Assembly (NCBI RefSeq): GCF_000003815.2
Contig: NC_049982.1
Location: 1,746,262-1,810,261, forward strand
From: Branchiostoma floridae
Lineage: Eukaryota > Chordata > Leptocardii > Amphioxiformes > Branchiostomatidae
DNA: 64,000 bases
Direction: 5' to 3'
Position 1 is the first letter of the stretch. The number at the start of each line of letters is the position of its first letter. Under the pieces are notes generated by a model that was not told the origin of the DNA, searched no databases, and saw nothing but the letters and a program-made list of their open reading frames with translations. Both the position numbers and the translations under genes were made by a program. Shown here one piece after another: positions 59,701-64,000 of this stretch.

Positions 59701-62700
59701 TAATGGCTTCAGACTAGAAATTTTATTCTTTTAAAAAGTTGTTAAGATAGAATTTTTATGGCACTTGAACGAGACATGAACACTAGACCAATCAACGTAT
59801 TTCCTGTTGACGCCGAGTCTGTCCCTCCACCCACACGCTTGCGGTCTCCCACGTATGTCTGAACACCTAACGTCAAGTTAAATGTAAACACCACGCAGCA
59901 GACTGATCTTCCCACGCTACATTTCACAAGGTGTCTGGTTGTAGAGAGGAAACTACTATAGTTGGTCTGTGCCGTGAGAATTCTCGTGCTTCTTAAGTTT
60001 TTGCAGCCCCCCTCTACATAGACCATAGAACACAGTTTTGTCAATGGTACGGGGTTTACGAGATAGTATCTTGGAAGCAAATAGCGCCAAATGAAACGTA
60101 ATAGCCTAATCTTAAACCGGCTGGTTCCTTGCCCAGGGTAAGAACAATAAGGAAGTGCTCCCACTGTGACTTGTCCAGCAGTTTGAATGGTGGATTGACC
60201 CCCATAACCACATAAACTCATAAACATGCCAGACTGTCTACCAGTTAGAAACAATAGTCAGAGACAGATTAGCATATTACTGGTCACAGATTCAAATACT
60301 ATACTGGTTCAAAGTACTGGTTTTCATAGGAACATTATCAAATAATACAGAATGATCCAAAGTAAATAACAAAGTTGCACAATGCAAGGTGTCAATTAGA
60401 TAATATCATGTGATAATACTATATGCAGTTCTTGAAAGAAAAACTTTTTTTCAAATTTCAAATTAGCCTTGTCAAAATTGTAACAGAGTATCTATTTGCA
60501 TCTGCATTTCTAAACTTGAAAATATATTCCTTATAGCTGATTTAGCTCTCATGAGTTATGTGTGTAGAAACATGACTTGTAATACTTGACTTAATTATAC
60601 TTATAGTAAGAAACCAATTTAGTCCTGTGCTCTGAAGAACTGTACACATAAATGCCAGCCAATGTCTCAGACTGAAGAGTAACCCAGCTGTTTTTCATTA
60701 CTTCATATTCTGGGCTAAGTGTTCTTCAAGCTAACTTCTTTATGTGCAGTCTTACTTTAATTTCTCTTTTGTCTCTAGATTTCAAACATGATTTGAAGAG
60801 TAACTTTTACTTGGTAAACTTTTTCAGCCTGGCCACTACTGATGTGCACTGTATGGGTGCCTGTAGCATACTGAAGGGCATAGTTTATATTATCTGCTCT
60901 TTATATTGTTTTACCGGCCCCTTTAAATAGTCTGCTTGTCGATAAAATATCCCGCATAATATAAACTTTATTAGGAAATACTTTACCTTAAAAAAAGAAA
61001 TGAAACAAATAGATATTAGGTCCTGTTATGATTGGAAAGGTTCTCTTTTTTGTACACATTTCTTTCTCTCTTTTTGTCATTTGATCCATAAATGTGGCTT
61101 GAACTTCAAACGTACCTGTAATACGGCCATGTACACTCTTGCAAAATGCAGGAGGGACTTTGGGTTCCTTGCCACCTGAGGAGTTAAGATATAAGTCCAT
61201 GAATTTTGTTGTACATTCAGATGGAACAAGCACAAAATCTTTTCTGTAAAATGAAACCAAAATACCTTTAATTTCAAGTATATTAAAAGTTTCACTCTTG
61301 TACAACGATCGACGTTTCCCGCCTTAAGGTAAAATTACAGGAGTAGCAAAACATTTTAATAAATGGATGATCAAGTACCAAGGACATGTGTAATTTCCCC
61401 GCCGTCCATAAGAAAAGTAGACTCCGCTTCAGTAACGAAGATTTCAAATATGATTTTTTTTTCTATTAGCTTTTGGACAGACGAGGACGATATGGCACTG
61501 CACTCAAGCTTTTTGTAACTTATATCAACAATGCCACATACACGGTACAGACAGAAGGAAAGTCGTGTAAAGTGCCTTTCCCAAGGGCACAACGTCGGGG
61601 GCACGGTGGGAATCGAACTCAGGACCCATAGATTCCGAGCCGAAAGCTCTACCAGTTACGCCAAGCCCGACGCCACGAATACCATTTACCATACACTAGC
61701 AACGTACTACTAACTTCATCTGCATTGTTTTAATTTACACTCAACCAGTTGCCTGCATATCAATTGTTGGTCACTTACTATTAGCATGTGATCACGAATC
61801 CGTAACGCAGTTTATTATATAAACATGCGGAGGCATCGGTAGATCATTAACCCTCAAACACCCGAGTGGGGTCCATTTGGACCCCAAGTGTAAATTTTGA
61901 AGCGTCATGATCATTTGAACATTTTTGATCTGAAGAAACATTCCTTCCGTGACTTTGTCAGTCAATATCTGCTATTCTTCCTCCTACGAATTGAAGAGCC
62001 AATTCATATACAATGATTACCGATAAGAATTGGAACTGAGATTTTATGAACAAAACATTATGGGGTCCGTTTGGACCCCACTCAGTCATTTTAGTCACAA
62101 AAAAAGGCCGGNNNNNNNNNNNNNNNNNNNNNNNNNNNNNNNNNNNNNNNNNNNNNNNNNNNNNNNNNNNNNNNNNNNNNNNNNNNNNNNNNNNNNNNNN
62201 NNNNNNNNNNNTTTCATATATGATATACAACATATAATAGAAAACAGTGTTAACTTGCCTGTGTTACCTGCATGCGGATTTCTTGCCTGGCGTCCGTGGC
62301 CATAGATGAGATCGCCCTGCGGATTCTCGTACACTGGGTCTAAGGGCGTGTCTCCTGGGTCTTGCCCTGGGGCAGATGGAAACGGACAGTGTAAAAGAAG
62401 GATAAGACAAAATCTATTCACAATGCAATGGATGAATTGGAAACAAAATGGAAATTTTGTGTTTGTCGTAAAGCTTTTTTTGTTGTTTTCTATCAACACT
62501 TATTAAAAGAAAATTATAAAGCCAGTTCATCACCTGATGTCAAAGAAAAATAACTAGAAAATATCATTGTCATGGCAATATGAAAGTACTTGTGTACTTT
62601 ATCGAACAACATGTTGGCTAAGCTATACGAATACAGGCTGGGGCCGACGATATGTAGTGTCCGCTCTTATGCTCACAGGTCCGCTCCCAAGGACTACACC

Positions 62701-62934
62701 CACTCACATTTCTCCTGAATTCCTACCATGGCCGATAGGTCAGACGGCGGAACTCCCACATTGTAGTGCATTGTCTACAACGGACAATCATGAACCCTGC
62801 CGTGGTCTAAAACGTCAGTTTGAACAGTGAACTACAAAACTTTACAATTTGCGTCCAAGAAAGCTGAAAGTCCGTTCCTAATACAGCTAAATTTTACCTT
62901 CGTCCGGGTTAGCTTTCCTCGGTTGGTCCCGCAT
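53783..62934 (-). CDS. Gene B: paralogue of gene A, type II glycine-rich membrane protein
   Basis: Exons seen: 62934-62898 (ATG 62934-62932), 62366-62268, 61175-61116, 59347-59264, 57998-57855, 57525-57352, 56488-56372, 55523-55335, then a gap and a terminal exon from the gap to 53783 (TAA). All junctions before the gap are phase 1, so the frame holds for 301 codons. The tail has DPVYENP and DLIYGHG tyrosine motifs; the exon at 59347 encodes the membrane segment (LSLSMSLMNLVSLVLLTYIT) after Arg and His residues, pointing to N-inside. The ectodomain has ATGRAGPTS, TVPETGNYSIEAAG, DVLKILVGQEG, GGGGGTFV, LIIAGGGGG and a Gly-rich end (GGGGGYSGGG, GPGYVNI), as in ALK/LTK but with no kinase. It lacks the coiled stalk exons of gene A and has one different 48-codon exon instead. 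One or more exons may lie in the gap. Confidence 0.7.
54213..54685. other. Assembly gap (473 N)
   Basis: Run of N between the last two resolved exons of gene B; it hides the start of the terminal exon and perhaps another exon. The flank at 55028-55090 resembles a LINE 3' end. Confidence 1.
55505..55815 (-). repeat. Duplicated acceptor of a gene B exon
   Basis: AGCACATCTCCTGTGGA at 55514 recurs at 55760, each followed by GACAAA and GTCGCGTCAT-like text. On the minus strand the upstream copy has an acceptor (CATCCACAG) and begins like the real exon (DVLKIL) but soon loses homology. The 5S-like sequence lies between the copies. Confidence 0.75.
55586..55670 (+). pseudogene. 5S rRNA-like sequence, 3' two thirds
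   Basis: CGATCTCGGAAGTTAAGCAA, then GGATTGGAGACC and GATGACCGG, TGCTGTAGCC follow the order of 5S rRNA (A box and C box of the internal promoter are recognisable). The 5' third is missing or degenerate. It could be a 5S pseudogene or the head of a 5S-derived SINE. Confidence 0.65.
55855..56065 (+). repeat. SINE family 1, diverged copy
   Basis: A B-box-like GGGTTTGAATCCC is followed by CTAGCTTCGGCCAGGGCCG, TCCCTCAGATAGGACG and GGAGTGGATCGAATA in family order. Between gene B exons. Confidence 0.65.
56975..57190 (+). repeat. SINE family 2, copy 2
   Basis: B box GTTCGATCCCCGG, then ATGCTGTTTTCTCTACTTAG, ACACACATCACTACCAGCGG and CCCCCTGCTGTAGTAACTTG as in the copy at 8880. Confidence 0.7.
57676..57840 (+). 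repeat. (CA)n-rich simple sequence
   Basis: Interrupted CA repeats next to the donor of the exon 57998-57855 of gene B. Confidence 0.85.
58040..59263 (-). repeat. 38-bp minisatellite of splice-donor units
   Basis: About 30 units of roughly 38 bp, on the plus strand GTCAGTATAGTTAGCTC then TAAACTGTACCTGTTATAT. On the minus (sense) strand each unit reads CATACATAACAG/GTACAG, a copy of the last bases and donor of the adjoining gene B exon (TTACATAACAG/GTACAA at 59264). The array starts at that donor and fills almost the whole intron. Confidence 0.92.
59742..60254 (-). other. Open frame of 170 codons, doubtful
   Basis: Cys- and Thr-containing peptide with no motif I know, in an intron of gene B. 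No acceptor or donor with matching phase was found, so it is probably chance. 60255-61115 shows no exon. Confidence 0.15.
61558..61678 (-). repeat. SINE family 1, head in minus orientation
   Basis: Read on the minus strand: A box TTGGCGTAACTGGTAG, B box AGTTCGATTCC, then GTTGTGCCCTTGGGAAAGGC and ACTTTACACGAC. This matches the head-to-tail junction of the copy at 28388. Confidence 0.75.
61847..62111 (+). mobile_element. piggyBac-like terminal sequence
   Basis: TTAACCCTCAAACACCCGAG begins with the TTAA target site and CCCT end typical of piggyBac elements, followed by GGGGTCCATTTGGACCCC, a palindrome that recurs at about 62060. The other end is not seen; the gap at 62112 follows. Confidence 0.5.
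62112..62211. other. Assembly gap (100 N)
   Basis: Exactly 100 N, so probably a gap of unknown true size in a gene B intron. Confidence 1.
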
Positions 62935-64000
62935 GCCTAGCGCCTGTCTTGTTAGGCCGATGAATACGAGGCGGCAATGGCGCGATGTCTTACCAAGAAG
63001 ATGAATTGTTTGATAACAGCAGAAGTCAATAGTAGAAAGATGGTTGATGCTACTATTCCAGTGCAGGCGATGTTATTTTGTTTTATATCGTTTCACCACG
63101 CAAGAAGTAGGTCGCGCGCATAAATCATGAAATCTGACGCAACGCCTTTTCCCTTACAAGTTTTCGTGGCATTATCTGATTTGCTGAAGGCTATGTTTTG
63201 TATAAGTATGAATATTTCCTAAAGCTTTCTGGGTTTGTTTTTATGTCTCTACAGTCTATTCTATTTCGGATTCGCTACAAAACACTAAAGTGTGAATTCG
63301 TTTTACCATCCATGGCCATGATGACGAACATTGCATGCGTAATACTTATACTTGACGTTAGAATATGCATCGGGATTGTCAGTGTATCATGAGAAATACT
63401 TTGCCTAGCAGTAACCCATTGCACATTGGATTTGAGGGGCATGTTGGGTGCATACTAACTATTCATGCTGTATGAGACAAACGCTGTATTAAATGTATTT
63501 TTTATTACAATCATGCAAATACTCGCTTCTTGAAAGATGCATAACTTTATTTTTCTGCACACCCACGTTTCAAAAGTGCGGGATTTGTCTTGTACATCAC
63601 AGTTTTTGAAATATCTGGGTGTAAATGCCATCATCTCTGTTAGTCTCAAAATTGCTGACGTACCATAGACTAGCGGCTAAAGCAATCTAGAAGAATAGTA
63701 TGATCCATTTGTTTCTATGTCAAATACATATGATAGAAGTTTAACGTTACGGTAACACTGCAAGGAAACATGTAATGTGTAAGGCTGGGAACACAAAAAT
63801 GCTGTTCATATTCGAAGGGTTGAAGGGGTATTCCATTGCCCGCTATATCATAAACGTCCAACATAAATTATGCAGGTGTAAATAGATAACCAAAAGACTA
63901 CCATGAGTAAGATATGCAGTAAAAATGTCTCCAAGCTTTCCTTCTTTGAAATGTAAATATGCTATTACCCACTTTGTGTCCTATAGCGCATATACTGTTG
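62935..64000. other. Upstream of gene B, no gene seen
   Basis: The gene B promoter should be here. No exon or clear motif found. Confidence 0.4.

Noticed and set aside
59742-60254. 170-codon minus frame as a gene
   Set aside because: No start, splice or motif support; listed as doubtful only.

Overview
The window looks like genomic DNA of a lancelet (amphioxus, Branchiostoma-like): long introns, GT-AG splicing, no operons, a Death-NACHT-LRR gene and ALK-type glycine-rich domains, dense MITEs, tRNA-derived SINEs and APE-type LINEs. The species is inferred from gene content and repeat style, not proven. Four assembly gaps are present (39400-39673, 44002-44793, 54213-54685, 62112-62211).

Layout. 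209-901 (minus) holds the last exons of an unrecognised gene, with YY1-like motifs to its right that may mark a shared promoter zone. 2060-14517 (plus) is a nine-coding-exon gene for a charged coiled-coil protein of 1128 residues, distantly like CCDC181. 17270-29704 (minus) is an eleven-exon gene (gene A, 499 residues) for a predicted type II membrane protein: NPxY-bearing cytoplasmic tail, one membrane segment, short stalk, ALK/LTK-like glycine-rich ectodomain, no kinase. 30571-43950 is a LINE split by about 9.5 kb of nested repeats. 45940-52975 (plus) is a Death-NACHT-LRR (NLR) gene with a possible CRE/kappaB promoter. 53783-62934 (minus) is gene B, a paralogue of gene A, with one unresolved gap in its 3' part.

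Genes A and B flank the NLR gene on the opposite strand. Every exon junction I propose keeps the reading frame, which is the main support for the models. Whether the three genes work together is not shown by the sequence; a shared role in surface sensing and innate defence is only a guess.

The most unusual signal is a recurring pattern: tandem duplications centred on splice sites. The coiled-coil gene has an exon preceded by about six partial copies of its own acceptor and 5' part and followed by seven 20-bp copies of its own donor. Gene B has a 1.2-kb minisatellite of about 38-bp units, each copying the end and donor of the exon just before it. Similar acceptor-centred duplications occur at four other places. 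A second strong signal is a nearly identical tract of about 145 bp shared by otherwise diverged exons of genes A and B, 36 kb apart, suggesting gene conversion.
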